A DNA stretch of 33,832 nt from 66-474 sp051962095 (lineage in GTDB: Bacteria > Pseudomonadota > Gammaproteobacteria > Xanthomonadales > Rhodanobacteraceae), in assembly GCA_051962095.1 (NCBI GenBank), contig JBQCCP010000156.1, forward strand, positions 1 through 33,832, written 5' to 3'. Below, in pieces: positions 16,549 to 25,054 of this stretch. The notes below the pieces were generated by a model. It was not told the DNA's origin, did no database searches, and saw only the letters and a list, made by a program, of their open reading frames with translations. Numbering within the stretch: position 1 is the first letter of the stretch; every line of letters begins with the position of its first letter. The translations under genes were made by a program, and so were the position numbers.

Positions 16549-16654
16549 TCGTCATTCCGGGGCCCGAGCCGGCTTCATCGGCGCGGGAACCCGGAATCCA
16601 TTTGGTACACCGATTCCGGATCTCGCCCCTTCCGGGGCTCGTCCGGCATGACGA
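16549..16654. repeat. CATTCCGG-ended repeat, short copy B, reaching into the GH2 start
   Basis: A 106-bp element with left end TCGTCATTCCGGGG and right end CCGGCATGACGA. It lacks the 75-bp core of copies A and C. It fills nearly all of the gap between the permease stop and the GH2 gene. The ATG at 16648 that opens the GH2 reading frame is the ATG of the repeat's right end. Confidence 0.75.
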
Positions 16655-19335
16655 ATTATTTCTTGCAACAGGTCTTGCGTGTCGCGGCCGTGTTAGCAGT
16701 GTTGGCCGCACCGGCCGCGTATGCCGCAAATACCTACGCGCCCACACCGATCGCCGGGCAGCCCGGCCAGACCACCGCGATCGCGCAATGGCAGATCCGG
16801 TCGAGCGCCGAGGCGCAGGAAAGCGGGGCGGAAATCTCTTCGGCAAACTTTTCGACCAAGGACTGGTATCCGGTGAGCGGCCGCGCCACGGTGATGGCCG
16901 GGCTGATGGAAAACGGCAAGTACAAGGACGTGTTTCACGACGACAACCTGCGCACGGTGGCGCGCCATCACTTCGTGGTTCCGTGGTGGTACCGCACGCA
17001 GTTCACGCTGGAGAAGGGAACCGCTGGGCGGCACATACTGGTGCGCACCAACGGAATCATCGGCGGCGCCGACGTGTGGCTCAACGGGCATCAGATTGCG
17101 GCGCGACCGGAACTTCGCGGCGCGTATCCGGTGCACGAATTCGACGTGACGCGCTGGGTGCACGAGGGCGCGAACACATTGGCCATGCTCGTGCATCCGG
17201 CCGACCCTCAGCTCGATTTTTCGCAGGGTTGGGTGGACTGGAACCCCCAGCCGCCCGACAACAACATGGGACCGTGGCGCGGCGTCGATATCGTGGAGAC
17301 CGGGCCGGTCGAGCTGCGTTTTCCGGCGGTCGCCACCGATCTTTCGTTGCCGGATCTTGCGCGCGCGGCGCTCACGGTGAAGGCGGAGGTGCGGAATCTC
17401 GACAGCACGCCGCACGATGTCGTCGTGACCGGCGAGGTGGCAGGCGTTTCGCTGCAGCGGAAAGTGCACCTCACGGCGGGGCAGACGCAAACCATTGCGT
17501 TTTCACCGCAGAGCGATCCAGGCCTCGTGCTGGATCACCCGAAAGTCTGGTGGCCGATCGGCATGGGCGATCACCCGCTGTACGATTTGAAACTCGCCGC
17601 CTCGGTCAACGGCGCGGAATCCGATCGCGCCGCGACAACTTTCGGCATCCGCAGCGCGACCTCGAAGCTGACGAAGCAGGGCTACATCCAGTTCTTCATC
17701 AACGACAAGCCGGTGCTGATCCGCGGCGGCGGCTGGGCGCCGGACATGTTCCTGCGCGAGCTGCCCGGGCGCATGGAGGCCGAGTTCAGCTACGTCCGCA
17801 ACATGGGGCTCAACGCGATACGCAGCGAAGGCAAGCTCGAGGACCAGCATTTCTACGACCTCGCCGACCGCTACGGCATCCTGATCCTGCCCGGCTGGGA
17901 GTGCTGCGACAAATGGGAATCCGGGGCGAAGACGGGCGGCGAACCGTGGGACGACGCGGACATCAAGGTCGCGCAGGCGTCGATGGCGAGCGAAGCGCGC
18001 CTGCTGCGCAATCATCCGTCGGTGATCGGTTTCCTGATCGGCAGCGACAACGCGCCGCCGCCCGCCATCGCGAAGATGTACGTCGATACCCTGCACGCAG
18101 CCGACTGGAACACGCCGATCGTTTCGGCCGCTTCGGATCAGGCTAGCAAAGCGGCGGGTCCGTCCGGGATGAAGATGGCGGGGCCGTACGCATGGGTGCC
18201 GCCGTCGTACTGGTACGCCGACAAGCTGGGCGGCGCCTTCGGCTTCGATTCCGAGGTCAGCGCGGGCGCCGACATTCCGCGGCTGGAGGACGTCCAGCGC
18301 ATGCTGTCGCCGTTGTCGCAGGAAACATTGTGGAAGTATCCGGACGTCCGGCAATACCACGCGACCGCATCATGGTCGCCGTTCGCGAAGCTGGAACCGT
18401 TCGACAACGCGCTCGCGAAACGCTACGGGTCGCCGAAAAGCCTTGCCGATTACGTGCAGAAGGCCCAGCTCGACAACTACGACAACGTCCGCGCTCAATT
18501 CGAAGCCTTCAACGCGCACATGGACTCGCCCAAGCCGTCGACCGGCGTGATCTACTGGATGCTCAACAACGCCTGGCCGTCGTTGCACTGGCACCTTTAC
18601 GACTGGTACATGAATCCGGCCGGCGCATATTTCGGCGCCAAGAAGGCCAACGAGCCGGTGCACATCCAGTATTCGTATGACGACCGGGCGATCGTGCTGG
18701 TCAACCACAGGTTGACCGACGAACGCGGCTTGCGCGCCCAAGTGCGTGTGCGGAACCTCGATGGCAGCGTGCGCCATGACAAGTCTTTCGCAGATCTCGA
18801 CCTTGCCGGAAACCACACGCTGAAGGTGACGACGCTTCCCTCGCTTTCGGGATTATCGCCAACGTATTTCGTGGAACTGAGCCTCACGTCGAATGATGGC
18901 CAGACCGTCAGCCGCAACGTTTACTGGCTTTCGACCCAACCGGACGTGCTCGACTGGAAGCATTCGAACTGGTACATGACGCCGCTCACCCAATACGCCG
19001 ATTTCACCGCGTTGCAGTCGTTGCCTGCCGCCACCGTCGATGTGCATGCCACGACGCGGCGCGACGGCGACGACGATGTCACCACCGTCACGCTCACCGT
19101 GCCGGAATCATCGAAAGCCGTAGCCCTGTTCCAGCATCTGTCCATTCGCCGATCCGCAGGGGGCGAGCTTGCGTTGCCGATCCTGTGGAGCGACAACGAC
19201 GTCACCCTGTGGCCCGGCGAATCGTTGACCGTGACCGCGCGTTACGCATCGAAGGGAATAACGGCGCCAGTCGTCGAAGTAAGCGGCTGGAACGTCCCGG
19301 TGCAGCATGTGGCGTCTGACACGAACTCGCACTGA
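16648..19335 (+). CDS. Secreted GH2 hydrolase, exo-beta-D-glucosaminidase-like
   Basis: 895-aa periplasmic glycosidase with a signal peptide (MTNYFLQQVLRVAAVLAVLA, cleavage near AYA-AN). It has the GH2 order: N-terminal jelly roll (WYRTQFTLEK, ADVWLNG), immunoglobulin-like domain (VWWPIGMGDHPLYDL), TIM barrel (LIRGGGWAPDMF; LNAIRSEGKLED) and C-terminal beta domains. The usual GH2 acid/base Asn-Glu is replaced by Ser-Asp in IGSDNAP (Asp467). The nucleophile is Glu536 in FDSEVSAGAD. This matches the CsxA exo-beta-D-glucosaminidase subgroup, whose Asp469 and Glu541 sit almost at the same numbers. Plant-type endo-beta-mannosidases are related but keep Asn-Glu. The likely role is removing glucosamine units from imported chitosan oligomers. 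The ATG lies in a repeat and has a poor ribosome site; a start a few codons downstream cannot be excluded. Confidence 0.88.
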   Translation: MTNYFLQQVLRVAAVLAVLAAPAAYAANTYAPTPIAGQPGQTTAIAQWQIRSSAEAQESGAEISSANFSTKDWYPVSGRATVMAGLMENGKYKDVFHDDNLRTVARHHFVVPWWYRTQFTLEKGTAGRHILVRTNGIIGGADVWLNGHQIAARPELRGAYPVHEFDVTRWVHEGANTLAMLVHPADPQLDFSQGWVDWNPQPPDNNMGPWRGVDIVETGPVELRFPAVATDLSLPDLARAALTVKAEVRNLDSTPHDVVVTGEVAGVSLQRKVHLTAGQTQTIAFSPQSDPGLVLDHPKVWWPIGMGDHPLYDLKLAASVNGAESDRAATTFGIRSATSKLTKQGYIQFFINDKPVLIRGGGWAPDMFLRELPGRMEAEFSYVRNMGLNAIRSEGKLEDQHFYDLADRYGILILPGWECCDKWESGAKTGGEPWDDADIKVAQASMASEARLLRNHPSVIGFLIGSDNAPPPAIAKMYVDTLHAADWNTPIVSAASDQASKAAGPSGMKMAGPYAWVPPSYWYADKLGGAFGFDSEVSAGADIPRLEDVQRMLSPLSQETLWKYPDVRQYHATASWSPFAKLEPFDNALAKRYGSPKSLADYVQKAQLDNYDNVRAQFEAFNAHMDSPKPSTGVIYWMLNNAWPSLHWHLYDWYMNPAGAYFGAKKANEPVHIQYSYDDRAIVLVNHRLTDERGLRAQVRVRNLDGSVRHDKSFADLDLAGNHTLKVTTLPSLSGLSPTYFVELSLTSNDGQTVSRNVYWLSTQPDVLDWKHSNWYMTPLTQYADFTALQSLPAATVDVHATTRRDGDDDVTTVTLTVPESSKAVALFQHLSIRRSAGGELALPILWSDNDVTLWPGESLTVTARYASKGITAPVVEVSGWNVPVQHVASDTNSH

Positions 19336-19343
19336 TTTTCGTT

Positions 19344-19528
19344 TCGCCATTCCGGGGCCGCCGCAGTTTTTTGCGGCGGAACCCGACTGCGAAGGCAGGA
19401 TGCCGGGGCGAACGCCGGCGAAGCCGGCGGCCCGAAGGGCGAGCCGCGGGAAGCGGCGAGTCAATCGGTGTTTCCTCGTTGAGGCTAAAACAAAAGGCAC
19501 TGGATTCCCGCTTTCGCCGGAATGACGA
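19344..19528. repeat. CATTCCGG-ended repeat, copy C
   Basis: A 185-bp element with left end TCGCCATTCCGGGG and right end CCGGAATGACGA. Its core is nearly identical to that of copy A (GAACCCGACTGCGAAGGCAG and the following CCCGAAGGGCGAGCCGCGGG). It starts 9 bp after the GH2 stop and ends 50 bp before the LacI start. Confidence 0.8.
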
Positions 19529-19578
19529 AAATATGGATTGCTGATGGACTCCCGGAACCAACGCCAACAACAACACCC

Positions 19579-20586
19579 ATGAAGCGCGCAAACATCAGCG
19601 ACGTGGCCCGCGTGGCGGGGACCTCGCGCAAGACCGTCTCGCGTGTGATCAACAGCGAGCCGAACGTGCACGAATCCACGCGCCAGCAGGTGCTGGACGC
19701 CATCGCCAAGCTCAAGTATCGCCCGCTGACCTCGGCGCGCAGCCTTGCGACCAACCGCTCCTTCATGGTCGGCCTGCTGTACGACAACCGTTCGCCCAGT
19801 TACATCATGGCGGTGCAGGCCGGCGTGCTCGAAGCCTGCGAGGCGCAGCACTACAGCATGATGGTGCAGCCGCTGCTGTCGACCGCGCCTGATTTCGTCG
19901 AGCGCGTCGACGACATCCTGACGAGGCACCGGCCCGATGGGTTGATCCTGACGCCGCCGATCACCGATCACGCGGCGCTGCTGAAGAGCCTGCGCAAGAG
20001 CGGCATTCCGTTCGCTTCGATCTCACCGCGCCATCCGGAAAAGCAGGTCGGCGTGATCCTGCGCGAACGTGAGGCCGCGGCGGCGATGGTGGCGCACCTG
20101 GTTTCGCTGGGCCACGCGCGTATCGCGCACATCGTGGGCGACCTGGAACATGGTGCCGGCGTCTGGCGCCTCGCCGGATACCGCGACGGCATGAAGCGCG
20201 CCGGCCTGAGGGAGGACCCGCAATACACGGTGCCCGGCAGGTTCTCGTTCGAATCGGGCGTGGCCGCAGCGCGCAAGCTGCTGGCGTTGAAGCAGCGGCC
20301 GACCGCGATCTTCGCGGGCGACGACGACATGGCGACCGGCACGATCTGGGCCGCATCCGAGACGGGCCTGTCGGTGCCCGGCGACATCTCCGTGTGCGGT
20401 TTCGACGACACCTCCATCGCGACGCAGGTGTGGCCGCCGCTGACGACCATCCACCAGCCCGTGCAGGAAATGGCACGCCGCGCCACCGAAGAATTGTTGC
20501 GGCTCGTGCTCGGGAAAGGCGAGGCCGCCATGGTCGAACTCGATTACGAAATCCGCATCCGTGCTTCGACCGGACCACGGCCATAG
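19579..20586 (+). CDS. LacI-family transcriptional regulator
   Basis: 335-aa repressor. The helix-turn-helix is at residues 4-26 (ANISDVARVAGTSRKTVSRV), with hinge helix YRPLTSARSLA and a periplasmic-binding-protein-like effector domain (VGLLYDNRSPSY; GYRDGMKRAGL; IFAGDDDMATG; VCGFDDTSIA). The ATG at 19579 gives the canonical LacI N-terminus. The frame extends to an ATG at 19522 inside repeat copy C, but that would add a non-conserved lead. No ribosome site precedes 19579, which is odd. As the last gene of the glk-receptor-permease-GH2 series it is the obvious candidate to bind the palindrome at 10362-10375; the inducer would be a sugar or sugar phosphate of that pathway. Confidence 0.92.
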   Translation: MKRANISDVARVAGTSRKTVSRVINSEPNVHESTRQQVLDAIAKLKYRPLTSARSLATNRSFMVGLLYDNRSPSYIMAVQAGVLEACEAQHYSMMVQPLLSTAPDFVERVDDILTRHRPDGLILTPPITDHAALLKSLRKSGIPFASISPRHPEKQVGVILREREAAAAMVAHLVSLGHARIAHIVGDLEHGAGVWRLAGYRDGMKRAGLREDPQYTVPGRFSFESGVAAARKLLALKQRPTAIFAGDDDMATGTIWAASETGLSVPGDISVCGFDDTSIATQVWPPLTTIHQPVQEMARRATEELLRLVLGKGEAAMVELDYEIRIRASTGPRP

Positions 20587-20602
20587 GCGCCCTTTCACAC
20601 AT

Positions 20603-20699
20603 GTAGGTTGGCGCTGAACCCGGAGCCTGCTCCGGGTGAAGCCCAACATCGGGACCACGTTGGGCTTCCGCCGATGAAGCCGGCGTCAGCCCAACCTAC
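20603..20699. repeat. Long hairpin repeat with GTAGGTTGG / CCAACCTAC ends
   Basis: Outer ends GTAGGTTGG and CCAACCTAC pair. Inside are a CCCGGAG/CTCCGGG stem and a 10-bp stem GAAGCCCAAC / GTTGGGCTTC. This is a REP-type element distinct from the CATTCCGG family. It starts 17 bp after the LacI stop and probably closes the sugar locus transcript. Confidence 0.7.
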
Positions 20700-20767
20700 G
20701 AATATCGCTGCGCCGCACCTGCGATACTTCACCCAGCGCAAAACACGTTCACCACAGGAGCGCACGC

Positions 20768-21613
20768 ATGTCCGCCGCACCGGATTCCGCGAAGCCATCG
20801 AAGACGTTCCACTTCATTTCCGGCCTGCCGCGTTCCGGCAGCACCTTGCTGGCGGCGATCCTGAAACAGAACCCGCGCTTCGACGCGGGCATGACCAGCC
20901 CCGTCGCCGACATCATGGGCGTGGTGATCGCGGAGATGAGCAGCAAGAACGATTTCTCGTTCGCGATTTCCGATGCCGCGCGCGTCTCGGTGCTGCGCGG
21001 GCTCATCGGGAATTTCTACGCCACCGAAAGCGATCGCGAAGTGGTGTTCGACACGAGCCGGCTGTGGTGCAGCCGCATGCAGATGCTCGACACCCTGTTT
21101 CCACGCGCCAAGGTCATCGCCTGCGTGCGGCAGTTGCCGTGGGTGCTGGACAGCATGGAGCGGCTGGTGCGCCAGCAGCCGGTCAACGTGAGCAAGGTGT
21201 TCCGCTTCGACACCAACACCACCGTGTATTCACGGGTGCAGGCGCTCACCGATCCGCGCGGCATGGTGGGCTTTTCATTCCAGGCCATCAAGGATGCGTT
21301 CTACGGCCAGTACGCGTCGGATCGCCTGATGCTGCTGACCTACGAAAGCCTGACGAAGGATCCCGAAGCCGCGCTGCGCAAGGTCTACGAATTCATCGGC
21401 GAGCCGTGGTTCGAACACGACTTCGACAACGTCGAATACGGCGCCAGCGAGTTCGACATGCGCATAGGCATGCCCGGCCTGCACACCGTGCGCTCCAAAG
21501 TCGAAGCGCCCGAGCGCAAACGCATCCTGCCGGCGGAAATCTTCAACCGCTTTCTTCCCGAGTCGTTCTGGCTCGATCCCAAGAACAACATCAGTGGGGT
21601 GCCGGTGGTTTGA
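20768..21613 (+). CDS. PAPS-dependent sulfotransferase family protein
   Basis: 281-aa predicted cytoplasmic enzyme transferring sulfate from PAPS to an unknown acceptor. The 5'-phosphosulfate loop SGLPRSGSTLL is at residues 18-28. The 3'-phosphate region (ARVIACVRQLPWVLDSME type: KVIACVRQLPWVLDS) carries the expected Arg and, further on, Ser. A YESL(TKDPE) motif and the RIGMPGLHTVRSKVE segment are family features. The ATG has an AGGAG ribosome site. It is 115 bp upstream of the KaiC-like gene on the same strand; no functional link is visible. Acceptor could be a glycan, lipid or small molecule. Confidence 0.87.
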   Translation: MSAAPDSAKPSKTFHFISGLPRSGSTLLAAILKQNPRFDAGMTSPVADIMGVVIAEMSSKNDFSFAISDAARVSVLRGLIGNFYATESDREVVFDTSRLWCSRMQMLDTLFPRAKVIACVRQLPWVLDSMERLVRQQPVNVSKVFRFDTNTTVYSRVQALTDPRGMVGFSFQAIKDAFYGQYASDRLMLLTYESLTKDPEAALRKVYEFIGEPWFEHDFDNVEYGASEFDMRIGMPGLHTVRSKVEAPERKRILPAEIFNRFLPESFWLDPKNNISGVPVV

Positions 21614-21727
21614 TGACGGTAGCGGGAGGCAAAATCGCGATGAGCATGCATCCTGCTTGCGGTGCTAATCTGCCGGATGGCCACCATTTTCGCGCGAACG
21701 GACTTCCCGTGAATCGAAGGGACAACG

Positions 21728-23257
21728 ATGAGTGAATACGAGGCTAGCCCGCCAAATTGGGCCGACGTCGAACTGCCGAGGATCTCCACTGGCAGCACCG
21801 GCCTCGATGAAATCCTTGGCGGCGGCGTCGACCCCGAAAGAATGTACCTTTACGAAGGGCGTCCCGGGACGGGCAAGACGACCTTGGCCCTGCAGTTTCT
21901 TCTTGATTGCGTGCGCCGCGGCGAACCCGCTCTCTACATTGCCCTTTCCGAAACCGAGCGCGAGCTGGAGCTGGTCGCCCATCGTCATGGATGGACCTTG
22001 GACGGGATCACCGTTTTCGAGCTGGTTCCACCCGAAAACACTCTCGACCCCAGCCAAGAACTGACGATCCTGCAACCTGCCGAGATGGAGCTCGGAGAGA
22101 CCACTCGCTTGATCTTCAGCAAGATCGAGGAGGTGAACCCGGCCCGGGTCGTGATCGACAGCCTGTCCGAACTTCGGCTGCTGGCGCAAAGTCCCTTGCG
22201 ATATCGCCGGCAGGTTCTCGCATTGAAGCATTTCTTTTCGAGCCGCAAGTGCACCGTGATCCTGCTCGACGATCTCACGGCGCATGAAAAGGATCTTCAA
22301 CTCCACTCCATCGCGCACGGGGTGGTGCTGCTCGAACAGTTGGCCATTGCCTACGGCGCCGAACGCCGGCATCTCCGGGTAGTAAAGATGCGGGGTATTC
22401 CTTTCAAGGGCGGCTTCCATGATTTCACCATCAGGCGCGGGGGCCTGGAAATCTATCCGCGCCTGGTCGCTGCGGAGCATCACAAGCAGTTCGAGAGCGA
22501 GTTTGTTCCCAGCGGCAACGCCGAGCTGGACAAACTTCTGGGCGGTGGCCTGGAGCGGGGCACCAACGCGTTGTTGATAGGTGCGGCCGGCGTGGGGAAA
22601 TCGTCCATTGCCGTGACCTATGCGATTGCAGCGGCGCAACGTGGAGAGCGCAGCACCGTATTCGCCTTCGATGAAGGCCGGGGCACCATCAAGGCGCGGG
22701 CGAAGACCCTGGGCCTGCCGTTCGAGGATGCGATGCAACAAGGATTGATCCGGCTCCAACAGATCGATCCCGCGGAGCTGTCCCCTGGAGAATTCGCGCA
22801 CGGGGTGCGCTCGGCAGTGGAACGCGACGGTGCACGAATCGTCATCATCGACAGCCTGAACGGCTATCTCAACTCCATGCCGGACGAGCGTTTCCTGGTC
22901 CTGCAAATGCACGAGCTGCTGAGCTATCTCAGCCAACTCGGCGTGCTGACACTGCTGGTACTTGCCCAGCATGGTCTGGTCGGGCCCATGGATACGCCCC
23001 TCGACATCAGCTATCTCAGTGACGCCGTGCTGATGTTGCGCTACTTCGAATACGACGGCTCGGTGCGCCGTGCATTGTCGGTCGTAAAAAAGCGCAGCGG
23101 ACATCACGAACACACCATTCGCGAATTCCGGTTGAGCTACGGTGGCGTGCGCCTTGGCCCTCCGCTCAATGGCTTCACCGGGATCTTCGCCGGAACACCC
23201 GTCTATACGGGCGAGAAGGCTCCGCTGCTGCCGGAAAATGGCAGCCGGGCGAGCTGA
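21728..23257 (+). CDS. KaiC-like double RecA ATPase
   Basis: 509-aa protein with two KaiC domains, like cyanobacterial KaiC in length and layout. CI has Walker A GRPGTGKTT (residues 44-52) and Walker B VVIDS (Asp144). CII has Walker A GAAGVGKSS (285-293) and Walker B IVIIDS (Asp375). The catalytic Glu pair of KaiC is Ser74-Glu75 in CI and Asp315-Glu316 in CII. The KaiC phosphosite pair Ser431-Thr432 aligns with Ser428-Tyr429 (DISYLSD against HISTITD). The C-terminal REF motif is kept (TIREF). A GAAGG ribosome site precedes the ATG. No kaiA or kaiB is in view. The gene is coupled to a hybrid histidine kinase, so it more likely tunes signalling than runs a three-protein clock. Confidence 0.92.
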   Translation: MSEYEASPPNWADVELPRISTGSTGLDEILGGGVDPERMYLYEGRPGTGKTTLALQFLLDCVRRGEPALYIALSETERELELVAHRHGWTLDGITVFELVPPENTLDPSQELTILQPAEMELGETTRLIFSKIEEVNPARVVIDSLSELRLLAQSPLRYRRQVLALKHFFSSRKCTVILLDDLTAHEKDLQLHSIAHGVVLLEQLAIAYGAERRHLRVVKMRGIPFKGGFHDFTIRRGGLEIYPRLVAAEHHKQFESEFVPSGNAELDKLLGGGLERGTNALLIGAAGVGKSSIAVTYAIAAAQRGERSTVFAFDEGRGTIKARAKTLGLPFEDAMQQGLIRLQQIDPAELSPGEFAHGVRSAVERDGARIVIIDSLNGYLNSMPDERFLVLQMHELLSYLSQLGVLTLLVLAQHGLVGPMDTPLDISYLSDAVLMLRYFEYDGSVRRALSVVKKRSGHHEHTIREFRLSYGGVRLGPPLNGFTGIFAGTPVYTGEKAPLLPENGSRAS

Positions 23258-23258
23258 C

Positions 23259-24950
23259 GTGCCTGAAGCCAGGGTTCTGATTGTTGCGCCGGTGGGCCGG
23301 GACGCCATTACTTGCGCGAAACTGGTGGAGCAGGTTGGTCTCGATTCGTGTGTTTGTGGCGATGTCGCCGAGTTGCTTGCGCAACTCGACAAGGGGGCGA
23401 GCCTCGCGCTGGTTGCCGAGGAGGCGCTTTATGGAAAGGCCATGGGACGGCTGATCCGATGGGTGGAGGCCCAACCGCCCTGGTCGGATTTCCCCTTCAT
23501 CGTGATGACCAACCAGAACGAGGGACCGCGGTTCATAGAGTTCAGACGCCGGATCGTCGGCGAACTCCGGAACGTCTCCTTCCTAGAGCGCCCGATGCGG
23601 GCGATCTCGTTGCAAGCGGCGGTGTTGTCGGCCAAACGAGGCCGCATCCGCCAATATGAGACCCGCGCGTACCTCGAAGCCCAGCGTCACGCCGCCGAGC
23701 ATATGGAGCATCTGGTCGCACGCCGCACGCACGCGCTGCAAAAGGCCAACGAGCGACTGAGCGAGGAAAGCAAGCGGCGGGAACGCGCGCAGGCGGCTCT
23801 CATGCAGGCGCAGAAACTGGAGACCATGGGGCAGCTCGTGGGAGGCGTCGCGCACGATTTCAACAATCTGCTCATGGCCGTAATAGGCAACCTGGAATTA
23901 TTGGCCAAGAAAATCGACGGTGATCCGCGCCAGGCGAAGCTGCTGCATGGCGCGATGGAAGGGGCTCGGCGCGGCGCCACCTTGACGCAAAGGCTGCTGG
24001 CGTTTGCCCGGAAGCAGGAATTGCAATCACGCGCAACCGATATCCAGATCCTGGTCCGCGACATGCACGACTTGATCACTCGATCAGTCGGACCGCTGAT
24101 CAACGTGGAGATCCGCGCAAGTGGGGCGTTGCCCAGCGTCAATATCGACGCCAACCAGTTGGAGATGGCATTGCTGAACCTGGCTATCAACGCACGCGAT
24201 GCCATGCCTGCCGGCGGTACCCTGACGATCGCCATGGAAAGTTGCGAGGCAACGGCGGAGCAACCGGAATTGCAGCCGGGTGCATACGTGCGGCTTTCGG
24301 TGCAGGACACCGGAGAGGGCATGGACGCGGCGACGCTCGCCCGCGCAGTCGAACCGTTCTTTTCGACCAAGGGCGTCGGCAAGGGCACGGGGCTGGGACT
24401 GTCGATGGTACATGGGCTCGCGGAGCAATCCGGCGGCGCCTTCCGGCTGCGCAGCAGCGTGGGCGTGGGCACATGCGCGGAGCTCTGGTTGCCCGTGGCC
24501 GAAAGCGCGTCGGCACCCCGCGCGCTGCCCGCGCCGCGCCAGTCCACTCCCGCGCCAGCCACGATATTACTGGTCGACGACGATGCGCTGATTGCCAGCA
24601 GCACGGCTGCACTCCTGGAAGACTTGGGTCACCGGGTTGCTGAGGCGCATTCCGGACCGGAGGCGCTTGTCCTGATGCAAGACGGCCTCGCTCCGGACAT
24701 CGTGGTGACGGATTACGCAATGCCCGGCATGACGGGAATGGATCTCGCCGTCGCACTCCGCGAGCAGCATCCAAAGCTTCCTATCCTGCTTGCGACGGGT
24801 TACGCCGAACTGCGGGGCGTGCAGCCCCTCGAACTTCCCCGCATTGCCAAGCCCTATACCCAACAGCAACTCTCGGCTGAAATTGGGCGCCTGATCTCGG
24901 GCCGCTTACCGGCCCATTCGGCTGTACTCGAACACCGGAGGGGTCATTGA
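23259..24950 (+). CDS. Hybrid histidine kinase with degenerate N-terminal receiver
   Basis: 563-aa sensor kinase partner of the KaiC-like protein. Residues 1-118 look like a receiver fold (ARVLIVAPVGRDA) without the phospho-acceptor Asp: VAEEAL stands at that position, and ERP replaces the conserved Lys-Pro. A charged coiled coil (about 130-185) leads to the HisKA domain with phospho-His199 (GGVAHDFNNLL). The ATPase domain follows (N box NLAINARDAM with Asn311; DTGEGM; GTGLGLSMV), then a complete C-terminal receiver (LLVDDDAL; phospho-Asp485 in VTDYAMPG; Lys in IAKPY). No membrane segment, so cytoplasmic. The GTG start is one base after the kaiC-like TGA, implying translational coupling; an ATG at 23238 that overlaps kaiC is the alternative. 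Confidence 0.9.
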   Translation: MPEARVLIVAPVGRDAITCAKLVEQVGLDSCVCGDVAELLAQLDKGASLALVAEEALYGKAMGRLIRWVEAQPPWSDFPFIVMTNQNEGPRFIEFRRRIVGELRNVSFLERPMRAISLQAAVLSAKRGRIRQYETRAYLEAQRHAAEHMEHLVARRTHALQKANERLSEESKRRERAQAALMQAQKLETMGQLVGGVAHDFNNLLMAVIGNLELLAKKIDGDPRQAKLLHGAMEGARRGATLTQRLLAFARKQELQSRATDIQILVRDMHDLITRSVGPLINVEIRASGALPSVNIDANQLEMALLNLAINARDAMPAGGTLTIAMESCEATAEQPELQPGAYVRLSVQDTGEGMDAATLARAVEPFFSTKGVGKGTGLGLSMVHGLAEQSGGAFRLRSSVGVGTCAELWLPVAESASAPRALPAPRQSTPAPATILLVDDDALIASSTAALLEDLGHRVAEAHSGPEALVLMQDGLAPDIVVTDYAMPGMTGMDLAVALREQHPKLPILLATGYAELRGVQPLELPRIAKPYTQQQLSAEIGRLISGRLPAHSAVLEHRRGH

Positions 24951-25054
24951 TGGGAGGGTGACCATCGATGGCCGATTGTCTTTCTCGATTTCCGGAACCG
25001 CTTTCGAAATGACGCGCGTTGCAGCGAATTGCAGTGCGGCCTTCAATGCGGCTG

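Noticed and set aside
15223..16647. Apparent 475-residue N-terminal extension of the GH2 reading frame
   Set aside because: It is the alternate frame of the APC permease plus repeat copy B. The signal peptide at 16648 marks the real protein start.
19522..19578. Longer LacI start at the ATG in repeat copy C
   Set aside because: Adds 19 residues unlike any LacI N-terminus, while MKRANISDVARVAG is canonical. Kept as a finding about the repeat, not as the gene start.
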